From the NCBI GenBank assembly GCA_964594635.1, contig CAZQMV010000003.1, positions 186,001 to 250,000 of the forward strand: DNA of 64,000 nt, given 5' to 3'. The notes under the pieces were generated by a model that was given only the letters and a program-made list of their open reading frames with translations, was not told where the DNA came from and did no database searches. The number at the start of each line of letters is the position of its first letter. The stretch's first letter is position 1. Origin of the DNA: Berkiella sp964594635 (GTDB lineage: Bacteria; Pseudomonadota; Gammaproteobacteria; Berkiellales; Berkiellaceae). Shown one piece after another: positions 25,436-33,971 of the stretch. The position numbers and the translations under genes were made by a program.

Positions 25436-27328
25436 GTGAGCATATTTGATTCCATTCATTCGCCACTTGATCTAAGACAACTGTCTATTGAGCAACTCCC
25501 TGAAGTTGCCAATGGTTTACGACAGTTTTTATTGGAATCACTCAATGAGACAGGTGGCCATTTAGCAGCAGGTCTTGGTGCCGTTGAACTCACCATTGCG
25601 TTACATTATGTGTTTAACACACCAGAAGATCGGCTCGTTTGGGATGTGGGTCATCAAGCCTATCCCCATAAAATATTGACGCAAAGACGAGAACAATTTC
25701 ATTCTATTCGCAAAAAAGCAGGCCTTGCACCTTTTCCACGCCGCGAAGAAAGCCCTTATGATGCATTTGGTGTTGGCCATTCAAGCACCTCTATCAGTGC
25801 GGCCCTTGGTATGACCATTGCCAAACAAATGCAAAATGAAAGTGGTAGAGCAATTGCCGTGATTGGTGATGGCGCAATGACTGCGGGTATGGCTTTTGAA
25901 GCGTTAAATCATGCAGGTGATATCAAAGCCGATCTCCTGGTGGTACTCAACGACAACGATATGTCCATTTCAGGGAATGTCGGAGCCTTATCCAATTATT
26001 TTTCTCGCATATTATCCAGCAAACTTTACACGACCGTTCGCAAAGGCAGCAAAAAAGTATTAAGCCGCATGCCACCGGTTTGGGAATTTGCGCGCAAAAC
26101 CGAAGAACATATCAAAGGCATGATTGTTCCGGGTACCTTATTTGAAGAATTGGGTTTCAATTATATCGGCCCCATCGATGGCCATGATTTAGCAACCACC
26201 GTGAAAACATTGCAAAATGTGAAAGCTTTAAAAGGGCCTCAGCTCTTGCACGTCATCACGCAAAAAGGTAAAGGCTATTCCCCTGCTGAAGCGGATCCCA
26301 TAAAATATCATGGCGTCACAAAAGGGTTTTATACACCCCAAAATGAATTAAAACCAAGCGCCCCCAAAAATCCTACTTATTCCGATGTTTTGGGAGACTG
26401 GTTGTGTGAGATGGCTGCAGTTGAGCCACGCTTAGTCGCTATTACGCCCGCCATGTGCGAAGGCTCAGGACTCGTGCGCTTTGCGAAAACCTTTCCTAAA
26501 CGTTATTTTGACGTTGGGATTGCTGAACAACATAGTGTGACGCTAGCTGCGGGTTTAGCTTGCGATAATATGAAACCGGTGGTCGCGATTTATTCTACTT
26601 TTTTACAACGTGCTTATGATCAATTAATTCATGATGTGGCCATACAAAACCTTCCTGTTTTATTTGCGATTGATAGAGCGGGTCTTGTGAATGATGGCCC
26701 AACCCATTCTGGGAATTTTGATTTCAGCTACTTACGCTGTATTCCCAATATGGTTGTGATGGCTCCTAAAGATGCCAATGAATGTCGTCATATGCTGTAT
26801 ACCGGCTTGCAAGTTTGCGGCCCAACGGCGGTACGTTATCCAAGGGGCAGCGGTCCACAAACAACGTTTGATAGTGAGTTAAAGGCGCTACCCATTGGCA
26901 AAGCAGAGCGTATTAAAGAAGGCCAAGAGATTGCGATATTGAGTTTTGGCTCGATGTTTACGACTGCATGCAATCTGGCAGATAAACTTGGCGCTACCCT
27001 GGTCAATATGCGATTTGTGAAACCCTTAGATGAAGACATGATTATTGCATTGGCCAAAAAACATAGTTTACTGGTCACATTGGAAGAAAATGTTGTGATG
27101 GGCGGAGCGGGTGAAGGGGTGATGGCATGCCTTCACAAACAGGGTTTTACGACCCCCGTTTTGAATTTCGGGTTGCCCGATCATTTCGTTGAACATGGTA
27201 CTCAAGAAGAAATGCTAGCAAGTTGCGGCCTTGACGAAACCAGCATTCTGGAAGCAATTAGGGCTAAAGTCAGTAATCACTCTTGTAAAGAGGCGAATTC
27301 TCCATTAGAGTCGCCATTATTAAGTTGA
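25436..27328 (+). CDS. dxs: 1-deoxy-D-xylulose-5-phosphate synthase
   Basis: The ThDP enzyme makes DXP from pyruvate and glyceraldehyde-3-phosphate, the first step of the MEP isoprenoid pathway. Landmarks are RLVWDVGHQAYPHKILT, the ThDP motif GDGAMTAGMAFEALNHAG with NDNDMS, FGVGHSSTSIS, and the transketolase part DVGIAEQHSVTLAAGLA. The start is GTG 25436, immediately after the ispA stop (TAAGTG), with GGAAGGGAAAC upstream inside ispA. The 630 aa is typical. Coupling to ispA implies coordinated isoprenoid supply. Confidence 0.95.
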   Translation: MSIFDSIHSPLDLRQLSIEQLPEVANGLRQFLLESLNETGGHLAAGLGAVELTIALHYVFNTPEDRLVWDVGHQAYPHKILTQRREQFHSIRKKAGLAPFPRREESPYDAFGVGHSSTSISAALGMTIAKQMQNESGRAIAVIGDGAMTAGMAFEALNHAGDIKADLLVVLNDNDMSISGNVGALSNYFSRILSSKLYTTVRKGSKKVLSRMPPVWEFARKTEEHIKGMIVPGTLFEELGFNYIGPIDGHDLATTVKTLQNVKALKGPQLLHVITQKGKGYSPAEADPIKYHGVTKGFYTPQNELKPSAPKNPTYSDVLGDWLCEMAAVEPRLVAITPAMCEGSGLVRFAKTFPKRYFDVGIAEQHSVTLAAGLACDNMKPVVAIYSTFLQRAYDQLIHDVAIQNLPVLFAIDRAGLVNDGPTHSGNFDFSYLRCIPNMVVMAPKDANECRHMLYTGLQVCGPTAVRYPRGSGPQTTFDSELKALPIGKAERIKEGQEIAILSFGSMFTTACNLADKLGATLVNMRFVKPLDEDMIIALAKKHSLLVTLEENVVMGGAGEGVMACLHKQGFTTPVLNFGLPDHFVEHGTQEEMLASCGLDETSILEAIRAKVSNHSCKEANSPLESPLLS

Positions 27329-27354
27329 CGTGCGCAAAATAGGTTATTAAAACA

Positions 27355-28224
27355 ATGCAAATTCACGATCCCATGGCCGATATCCAAAATAGCCCAGATC
27401 CCCGTAACCTGGCTGTTGACCGTGTGGGAATTCGTGATCTTTGCCACCCTATCATTTTTGAAGACAAACAAGCTTCACAAACGATCCGGCAGCCTTCTAT
27501 TGCGCATTTCGATATGTTGGTGGATTTGCCAAAGAACGTGAAAGGCACCCATATGTCGCGTTTTGTTGAAATTCTCAATGAACAAGAATGCGTCTTGAGC
27601 ATCGAAAATTTACCTCAGTGGCTTAACACGATGATCGAACGCCTACAAGCTAATTATGGTTACCTGCAAGCTAAATTCCCCTATTTTGTTAATAAATATG
27701 CGCCTGTCTCTAAAGCTGCCAGTTTGATGAATTATGATATTTGTCTGCGCGGCGTTTTAGAAAACGGGCAAGCACACATTTTTGCGACGATTGTGATCCC
27801 CGTCACCAGTCTGTGTCCTTGTTCAAAAGAAATTGCAGATTATGGCGCACATAACCAACGCTCTCACGTCACCGTCACGGTACGTGCCACGCCAGAATTA
27901 TCGTTAATAAATATTATTCAAATGGTAGAGAGTAAATCTTCTTGCGAATTATACGGCATTTTAAAACGTGCTGATGAAAAAGCCGTGACCGAACGTGCTT
28001 ATGATAATCCCCGTTTTGTTGAAGATACGGTGCGCGATATTGCCGCAGCATTAGATCAAATACCTGCTGTAAAAGGGTATAAAATTAGCTCTGAAAATTT
28101 TGAATCCATTCATAATCATTCTGCTTATGCTGAAATTGACCGCTTAGGACTCACTTCCAAAACCAAGGCCAGTGGCCAAGAGAATGCACAACGGGAGCGC
28201 TCAGCACACGTTTGTGAAGTCTAA
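27355..28224 (+). CDS. folE2: GTP cyclohydrolase I, FolE2 type (type IB)
   Basis: FolE2 converts GTP to dihydroneopterin triphosphate for folate and works with metals other than zinc. The 289 aa contain the family hallmark TSLCPCSKEIADYGAHNQRS (about residue 156) with its metal-binding Cys, KGTHMSRFVEILN near residue 62 and the C-terminal ESIHNHSAYAE. It lies 26 bases after dxs and could share its transcript. Bacteria with FolE2 often use it under zinc limitation or as the only form. Confidence 0.94.
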   Translation: MQIHDPMADIQNSPDPRNLAVDRVGIRDLCHPIIFEDKQASQTIRQPSIAHFDMLVDLPKNVKGTHMSRFVEILNEQECVLSIENLPQWLNTMIERLQANYGYLQAKFPYFVNKYAPVSKAASLMNYDICLRGVLENGQAHIFATIVIPVTSLCPCSKEIADYGAHNQRSHVTVTVRATPELSLINIIQMVESKSSCELYGILKRADEKAVTERAYDNPRFVEDTVRDIAAALDQIPAVKGYKISSENFESIHNHSAYAEIDRLGLTSKTKASGQENAQRERSAHVCEV

Positions 28225-28340
28225 AGCAATTTTAGTATCAAAACTAAACAATTAATGCTCAGATAGTAACTTAGCTTGCCTACAACCTCCTTCACTGGCA
28301 CAATCCCGCTCTGCCCAGTAGTTAGAGGTTAGACGATCTG

Positions 28341-29360
28341 ATGAGCCATACAGCCACCTTAGAAAAACAAACCCAAATCGGCTTTGCGGTCGCCATTGGC
28401 GGTATGAGTTTTATTATTTCTGCAGCATTACCAGCATTAGCCTATTTATTGTTAAGTGGTGCAGCGATTAGCCTGGCGCTCTATCAAAAACAATGGGAAA
28501 CCATCACGGAAGTTGCTGCTCCCATCGAGATTGATAAAACCACACTCACTTTAATGGGTTTTGGTGTGCTCATTGCTGGGATCTTCTTTATCCCTTTGAA
28601 TCCTATTAATCAAACGGTACTGTGTAGCCTTATCGGTGCAGGAATAGCAGGTTATTTTGTTAATCAATGTGTCCTAAAATCACAACACCTACTCGATAAG
28701 AGCCTGCAAGAAGCTGCGAGAGCCTCCAATGTTAACGATGTAAAACGTCTACTCAAATTAGGCGCCGATCCTTTTGCCTATGATGCAAAAAAACGTTCCG
28801 CTTTTTATTATTGTATTCAAAATCATGACTGCGCCCCTTTGATTTTAAAATTACTTCAACATAAAGCAAACAAAAATTCGCAAGATGTTGATTCACTCTT
28901 TAGCCATGCAAAATCTTTATTTACTGATCAGAATATTCGCGAGCAGTGGTCGTTATGGGGACAATGCCTTAAAACGTGCTTTAGGGAAAATAATGCACAA
29001 AATCGTGTTCACTTAAGCCAAGCATTTGGTCGGATTTTTGAAGCCTATTTACCCGTTTTAAAGATGTGCTTAAAGAAGTTAACAAGGTACCTGCGTGAGA
29101 ATACCGCTTACCCTAAAAACATCAATCAAGCCGATCATAAGGGAACGACTGTATTAACGCGTGTCAACGCGATAAGGTTAGAAGCAGGCATTAAACAAGC
29201 ATTTCAAACAACGTTACAAGAGATGAATGCAAAAGAAGGGATGAGAAAGATACCCGCAAGTAAAGTGGCATTAACAACCACTCAACCTGCAAAGAAGATC
29301 ATCAACAACGAAGCGTCAACACCGACAGTGAAACAAAAGCGAAAATTAGGCCGTCGCTAA
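28341..29360 (+). CDS. Membrane protein with ankyrin-like repeats
   Basis: Three or four hydrophobic segments lie in residues 13-115 (for example AIGGMSFIISAALPALAYLL and LMGFGVLIAGIFFIPL). They are followed by an ankyrin-like stretch: EAARASNVNDVKRLLKLGAD and AFYYCIQNHDCAPLILKLLQ, which carry the usual helix-turn-helix spacing. The C-terminal part is basic (NNEASTPTVKQKRKLGRR). Ankyrin proteins of host-associated bacteria often act on host partners, but repeats this few and this divergent give only moderate support. The 3' end overlaps nusB tail to tail by 15 bases. No operon partner was seen. Confidence 0.6.
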   Translation: MSHTATLEKQTQIGFAVAIGGMSFIISAALPALAYLLLSGAAISLALYQKQWETITEVAAPIEIDKTTLTLMGFGVLIAGIFFIPLNPINQTVLCSLIGAGIAGYFVNQCVLKSQHLLDKSLQEAARASNVNDVKRLLKLGADPFAYDAKKRSAFYYCIQNHDCAPLILKLLQHKANKNSQDVDSLFSHAKSLFTDQNIREQWSLWGQCLKTCFRENNAQNRVHLSQAFGRIFEAYLPVLKMCLKKLTRYLRENTAYPKNINQADHKGTTVLTRVNAIRLEAGIKQAFQTTLQEMNAKEGMRKIPASKVALTTTQPAKKIINNEASTPTVKQKRKLGRR

Positions 29361-29816
29361 TTCTCTTTGGCGTGCCACTTTAGCGGTTTTATCAAGCACG
29401 CCATTCACAAATTTATGGCTGTCTTGAGCACCAAATTGTTTGGCTAATAAAATCGCTTCGTTGATCACCACTTTATAAGGAATTTCGAGGCGCTCAGTCA
29501 ATTCGTAAACAGCAATTAACAAAATGGCATATTCAATGGTGTTTAGTTCATCAAGGGGCCTATCAAGATGCGGCCCCATTAAATCATCAAGCGTCGATTT
29601 TCTCGCTGCGATTTCGTGAATCAGCTCTTGAACATAGGCGATATCAAATGAAATCTTAGGCATAATATCTAACGTTTGTGGATTAAATTGAAAGTCTGTG
29701 GCGACTAAATCTGCTTCAATGCTGGCCAAACTGTTGCCAGTCATTACCCAAGCGTAAAGACCTTGCAAAGCAAGCCAACGTGAACCATGACGGCCATGTA
29801 CTTTTTTACTAGTCAT
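29346..29816 (-). CDS. nusB: Transcription antitermination factor NusB
   Basis: NusB binds boxA RNA with NusE and supports rRNA transcription. The 156 residues are all-helical with the family's N-terminal RHGSRWLALQGLYAWVM and C-terminal LDELNTIEYAILLIAVYELT plus VVINEAILLAKQFGAQDSHKF. It is the last gene of glyA-nrdR-ribD-ribB-ribH-nusB and overlaps ribH by eight bases. Confidence 0.95.
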   Translation of the reverse strand: MTSKKVHGRHGSRWLALQGLYAWVMTGNSLASIEADLVATDFQFNPQTLDIMPKISFDIAYVQELIHEIAARKSTLDDLMGPHLDRPLDELNTIEYAILLIAVYELTERLEIPYKVVINEAILLAKQFGAQDSHKFVNGVLDKTAKVARQRELATA

Positions 29817-30285
29817 GTATTTTTCTCAATAAATTCATCATTTCGATTAACGCAACAGCTGCTTCTGCACCTTTGTTACCTGCGGTTGAACCGCTTCTGG
29901 CAATGGCTTGTTCCATATTTTCAGTGGTTAACACGCCTAAGGTCATTGGGATATCGGTTTTTAACTGCGCTTGCATCAAGCCATTTGCACAGCCACCTGC
30001 CACATAATCAAAATGAGCGGTATCACCACGGATCACAACGCCTAAGGTCACAATCCCTGCGTAACGGCCCGTTTGTGCTGCTGCTTGCGCTGCTAATGGA
30101 ATTTCATAGCCACCTGGCACGCGGATGAGGTCGATAGCGTCTTCTTTCACGCCATGACGAATTAAGGCATCTTTTGCCCCAGCAATCAGTCTTTCCACCA
30201 TAAATTCGTTAAAACGCGCTGCAACAATGGCGATATTACCCTTGGGGGCCATTAAATCTCCGAAAATTTCATGCGAAGTCGTCAT
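29809..30285 (-). CDS. ribH: 6,7-dimethyl-8-ribityllumazine synthase
   Basis: RibH condenses 5-amino-6-ribitylaminouracil with dihydroxybutanone phosphate, the penultimate step of riboflavin synthesis. Visible marks are IAIVAARFNEFMVERL, VPGGYEIPLAAQ, GVVIRGDTAHFDYV (catalytic His) and GVLTTENMEQA. ATG 30285 is chosen because AAGGAG lies six bases before it, giving 158 aa; in-frame codons upstream would add up to 16 residues. It overlaps nusB by eight bases. Confidence 0.95.
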   Translation of the reverse strand: MTTSHEIFGDLMAPKGNIAIVAARFNEFMVERLIAGAKDALIRHGVKEDAIDLIRVPGGYEIPLAAQAAAQTGRYAGIVTLGVVIRGDTAHFDYVAGGCANGLMQAQLKTDIPMTLGVLTTENMEQAIARSGSTAGNKGAEAAVALIEMMNLLRKIHD

Positions 30286-30322
30286 CATCTTCTCCTTTAT
30301 GGGGCCGGGTATAGTAGCAAAT

Positions 30323-30967
30323 TTATTCAACAAAATCTGTGATATTACGCGTATTTAGAGCCATTTTCTTTCGATAGGCAACCAGATCAGCAATGGTGCC
30401 GAGTTTCAATCCATGTTTTTTTGCAAAGATTTCCAGATCGGGAAGCCTTGCCATGGTGCCATCTTCATTGAGGATCTCACATAAAACCCCTGCAGCACCA
30501 AGACCTGCGAGCCTTGCCAAATCAACACTGGCTTCCGTATGACCTGCTCGCTCTAATACGCCGCCTTCTAATGCCATAATCGGAAAAATGTGACCCGGTT
30601 GCACCACATCTTGAGGGGTAGCATTGGGGTTCACTGCCGTCAATATGGTATGAGCACGCTCGATTGCAGAAATGCCGGTCGTCACGCCGTGAGCTGCTTC
30701 AATGGATAACGTAAAATTGGGAGCAATTTTCGAATGATTGGTCCCTTTGATCCGGGATAAACCAATTTTCTCACAATGTGCTTGCGACATTGGCAAGCAA
30801 ATCAACCCACAGGCAAGGCGTGCCATAAAGGTAATATGCCAATCTGTGACTTTTTCAGCCGCCATAATGATATCGCCTTCATTTTCACGATCTTCATCGT
30901 CAATCATAATGACCATTTTACCTTGGCGAATATCTTCAATAATGTCTTTTGTACTATGAATGGCCAT
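30323..30967 (-). CDS. ribB: 3,4-dihydroxy-2-butanone 4-phosphate synthase
   Basis: The enzyme converts ribulose-5-phosphate to the four-carbon donor used by RibH. The 214 aa show the metal/acid loop IDDEDRENEGDIIMAAE, FMARLACGLICLPM, THEAS-type GHTEASVDLARLAG and the helix GVLCEILNEDG. It is the stand-alone form, lacking the GTP cyclohydrolase II (RibA) domain fused in many bacteria. ATG 30967 has GAGGT seven bases upstream. The gene overlaps ribD by 14 bases. Confidence 0.94.
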   Translation of the reverse strand: MAIHSTKDIIEDIRQGKMVIMIDDEDRENEGDIIMAAEKVTDWHITFMARLACGLICLPMSQAHCEKIGLSRIKGTNHSKIAPNFTLSIEAAHGVTTGISAIERAHTILTAVNPNATPQDVVQPGHIFPIMALEGGVLERAGHTEASVDLARLAGLGAAGVLCEILNEDGTMARLPDLEIFAKKHGLKLGTIADLVAYRKKMALNTRNITDFVE

Positions 30968-32090
30968 GATGCAACCTCGCAAAATCACTTAATGCTATTC
31001 TTAAACGGATATCAGATCCGACTCTCTCAACTTCGATGTATTCTCCATCGATGTGTTCATTTAACTGTTGAATATGGGGCAAATGAGCCATCCCCATTGT
31101 GTTGTTACCCATCAATTTAGGGGCAACATACACCAATAATTCATCAACGAGCCCTTCTTGTATCAAGGCTCCTAGAAAATGTCCGCCTGCTTCAACGAAT
31201 ACATCATTCACTTCATTTTCGGTCAACCAATCTAACAGCATCGTAAAATCAACATGCTGCTGGTTAAGTGGCAAACCAATACAATCCACGTCGCTTGAAT
31301 TTACCGCTTGCAGCCAATCATCGATAACCTGAGGCGACACTTTTTCAGAGACGGCTACTATCACTTTACCCGGTTCTTTAAAAAGCAGACTGTTAGCCGG
31401 GCTTTTCAAATGCGTATCCATTACCACACGAAGCGGTGTGCCAACGCCTTCGATATCTCTCACTGTTAATCGGCAATTATCTTGCAATAATGTCGCTGAA
31501 GTGGTGAGGATCGCCCCACTTCTTCCCCTAAAGCGCTGGGCATCATCTCGCGCCTCTTTTGAGGTGATCCATTGGCTTTGTCCATTTTGCATGGCCACTT
31601 TGGCATCCAAACTCATGCCTAATTTAGCGCGCACATAGGGTTTTTGACGAGTAATGCGCGAAAAAAATCCTGGGTTAAGACGCATTGCCTCAGCTGTCAT
31701 AACGTTCTGTGTTACCAAAATGCCTGCCGCTGCTAGTGCATTAACCCCTTTACCACATACCAAAGGGTTGGGATCAAGGGTCGCTATCACCACCCTTTTA
31801 ATTCCCGCTTGAATTATCGCATCAACACAAGGGCCCGTTCTGCCCGTATGAGCACATGGCTCCAAGGTGACATAAAGCGTTGCACCTTGAGCATGAGTTC
31901 CTGCCTCTTTTAAAGCATTGATCTCCGCATGCGCTTCTCCACAACGAAGATGACTCCCCTGCCCCACAACACCTTCATTCGCCACAATGACACAACCCAC
32001 CATTGGGTTGGGATGCGCAGAAAATTCACCTTGTTTTGCTAAAGACAGCGCACGACTCATATAAGTACTGTCTTGCTGATTATCAATCAT
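30954..32090 (-). CDS. ribD: Riboflavin deaminase/reductase RibD
   Basis: This bifunctional enzyme carries out the deaminase and reductase steps between the GTP-derived pyrimidine and ribitylaminouracil. The N-terminal zinc deaminase shows CGEAHAEINAL and TLEPCAHTGRTGPC; the C-terminal NADPH reductase starts near residue 145 (KPYVRAKLGMSLDAKVAM) and includes VEAGGHFLGALI. ATG 32090 overlaps the nrdR stop (TGATG). The 378 aa matches the family. No FMN riboswitch was recognised upstream. Confidence 0.95.
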   Translation of the reverse strand: MIDNQQDSTYMSRALSLAKQGEFSAHPNPMVGCVIVANEGVVGQGSHLRCGEAHAEINALKEAGTHAQGATLYVTLEPCAHTGRTGPCVDAIIQAGIKRVVIATLDPNPLVCGKGVNALAAAGILVTQNVMTAEAMRLNPGFFSRITRQKPYVRAKLGMSLDAKVAMQNGQSQWITSKEARDDAQRFRGRSGAILTTSATLLQDNCRLTVRDIEGVGTPLRVVMDTHLKSPANSLLFKEPGKVIVAVSEKVSPQVIDDWLQAVNSSDVDCIGLPLNQQHVDFTMLLDWLTENEVNDVFVEAGGHFLGALIQEGLVDELLVYVAPKLMGNNTMGMAHLPHIQQLNEHIDGEYIEVERVGSDIRLRIALSDFARLHHGHS

Positions 32091-32554
32091 CAAGCTGTCT
32101 CATGCTCTTGACGCAAGCGTTGAATTTCTTCTTCAAAAGCATGCACATCTTGAAAACGACGATACACGGAAGCAAAACGAACATAGGCGACATGATCAAT
32201 TTGTCGTAATTCTTGCATGATCCAATCACCTAACACTTTCGTTAACACTTCACGTTCGCCCACTGCCCGCAACCGTCTCTTGATCCGACTGATCGCATCT
32301 TCCACTATTTCCATACTGACAGGACGTTTTTCAAGCGCCCGCAATAACCCCTGACGAAGTTTGTTCTCGTTAAAGGCTTCACGGCTCGCATCACGTTTTA
32401 CCATACGGGGTAACGTGAGTTCTGCCGTTTCATAAGTGGTAAAGCGTTCTTGACACTCAAGACACTCTCGACGTCGGCGCACTTGATCTCCTTCACTGGA
32501 AAAGCGCGAATCGACAACTTTCGTTTCGGTTGCATTACAAAATGGGCAGCGCAT
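32090..32554 (-). CDS. nrdR: Transcriptional repressor NrdR
   Basis: NrdR senses ATP/dATP and represses ribonucleotide reductase genes. The N-terminal zinc ribbon is MRCPFCNATETKVVDSRF with a second CLECQ pair, followed by FTTYE and the ATP-cone (LPRMVKRDASREAFNENKLR). ATG 32554 has AAGGAG eight bases upstream, giving the typical 154 aa; the frame is open further upstream but that part lacks the family N-terminus. It starts 23 bases after glyA and overlaps ribD by one base. Confidence 0.95.
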   Translation of the reverse strand: MRCPFCNATETKVVDSRFSSEGDQVRRRRECLECQERFTTYETAELTLPRMVKRDASREAFNENKLRQGLLRALEKRPVSMEIVEDAISRIKRRLRAVGEREVLTKVLGDWIMQELRQIDHVAYVRFASVYRRFQDVHAFEEEIQRLRQEHETA

Positions 32555-32577
32555 ATCTTTACTCCTTTTTACGGGCC

Positions 32578-33843
32578 CTAACTTTTTGGTGGACCATAGA
32601 CCGGGAAAGACCGGCACAAGGTTACCACTTCTTTTTTCACTCTTTCTTGTGTGTTTACATCTTGAATATTATCCAGGACATCTGCCATCCAGGTTGCCAG
32701 GATTTCCATTTGTGGCTCTTTAAACCCTCTTGTTGTTACTGCGGGTGTTCCAACTCGTAAGCCACTTGTCACAAAGGGAGAACGAGGATCATTTGGAACC
32801 GTATTCTTATTCACAGTAATGTTCGCATTGCCTAAAGCGGCATCGGCATCTTTACCTGTGATATTTTTCTCAATCAAATCGATTAAGAATAAATGGTTCT
32901 GTGTGCCGTTGGAGACAATTTTATAGCCACGGTTTTGTAAAGCCGTCGCAAGTGTCTGCGCATTCTTAACTACTTGCTTTTGATAAGTCACAAATTCAGG
33001 TTGTAACGCTTCTTTGAGCGCAACTGCTTTGGCAGCAATCACATGCATCAATGGGCCACCTTGTATGCCCGGAAATACAACAGAGTTAATTTTCTTTTCC
33101 AACTCGGGATTTGCTTTAGCTAAAATAAGACCGCCACGAGGGCCACGTAACGTTTTATGCGTGGTGGTGGTAGTGATATCAGCAATGCCAACGGGAGAAG
33201 GATAAATACCCGCTGCAACAAGCCCTGCCACATGCGCCATGTCGACTAACAAATAGGCATTGATGCTATCGGCAATTTGACGAAAACGCGCCCAATCAGC
33301 AATACCTGAATAGGCTGAAAATCCTGCAATGATTAATCGAGGCCGATGCTCATTCGCTAATTTCTCTACTTGGTCATAGGCAATTTCGCCGGTGGCGGGA
33401 TCCAATCCATACTGCACTGAATTGTAAAGCTGACCTGAAAAATTCACTTTTGCGCCATGGGTTAAATGACCACCATGATCTAAGCTCATCCCCAAAATAG
33501 TATCACCCGGATTAAGGAGTGCCATGTATGCAGCAGCATTTGCTTGAGAGCCAGAATGCGGTTGAACATTCGCATAATCTGCTTTAAACAGCTCTTTAGC
33601 TCGTAAAATGGCTAATCTTTCCGCTTCATCGACGTACTCACAGCCGCCATAATAGCGCTTGCCTGGATAGCCTTCAGCGTACTTATTGGTAAAATCGGAA
33701 CCTTGAGCTTCTAACACTCTGGGACTTGCGTAATTTTCAGAGGCAATGAGCTCAATATGCTCTAACTGGCGAAGAGTTTCCTGCTTGAGTGCTTCAGCCA
33801 ATTCATCGTCGAAACCACGAATATGCATGTCTTGGGTGAACAT
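32578..33843 (-). CDS. glyA: Serine hydroxymethyltransferase
   Basis: This PLP enzyme interconverts serine and glycine and charges tetrahydrofolate with one-carbon units. Clear marks are IELIASENYASPRV, YAEGYPGKRYYGGCEYVD, NVQPHSGSQANAAAYMAL and the PLP lysine in TTTTHKTLRGPRGG. ATG 33843 has GAGGA seven bases upstream, giving 421 aa. It leads the operon with nrdR and the riboflavin genes, an arrangement common in gammaproteobacteria. Confidence 0.96.
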   Translation of the reverse strand: MFTQDMHIRGFDDELAEALKQETLRQLEHIELIASENYASPRVLEAQGSDFTNKYAEGYPGKRYYGGCEYVDEAERLAILRAKELFKADYANVQPHSGSQANAAAYMALLNPGDTILGMSLDHGGHLTHGAKVNFSGQLYNSVQYGLDPATGEIAYDQVEKLANEHRPRLIIAGFSAYSGIADWARFRQIADSINAYLLVDMAHVAGLVAAGIYPSPVGIADITTTTTHKTLRGPRGGLILAKANPELEKKINSVVFPGIQGGPLMHVIAAKAVALKEALQPEFVTYQKQVVKNAQTLATALQNRGYKIVSNGTQNHLFLIDLIEKNITGKDADAALGNANITVNKNTVPNDPRSPFVTSGLRVGTPAVTTRGFKEPQMEILATWMADVLDNIQDVNTQERVKKEVVTLCRSFPVYGPPKS

Positions 33844-33971
33844 CGTTTCTTCCTCAAAAGCTGCCATTGTAACTCAGTACAAAGCCTGAGCCCATCCTTT
33901 TACCGTGAAATGATTGAATTAGCAGGCCCATTAGGTTAGCGTGTACGTCACTTAAAATTGGAGAATTCTGC

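Noticed and set aside
30954..33971. FMN riboswitch or glycine riboswitch ahead of the riboflavin/glyA genes
   Set aside because: Gene overlaps leave no space upstream of ribD, and no conserved riboswitch core was seen in the 100 bases before glyA.
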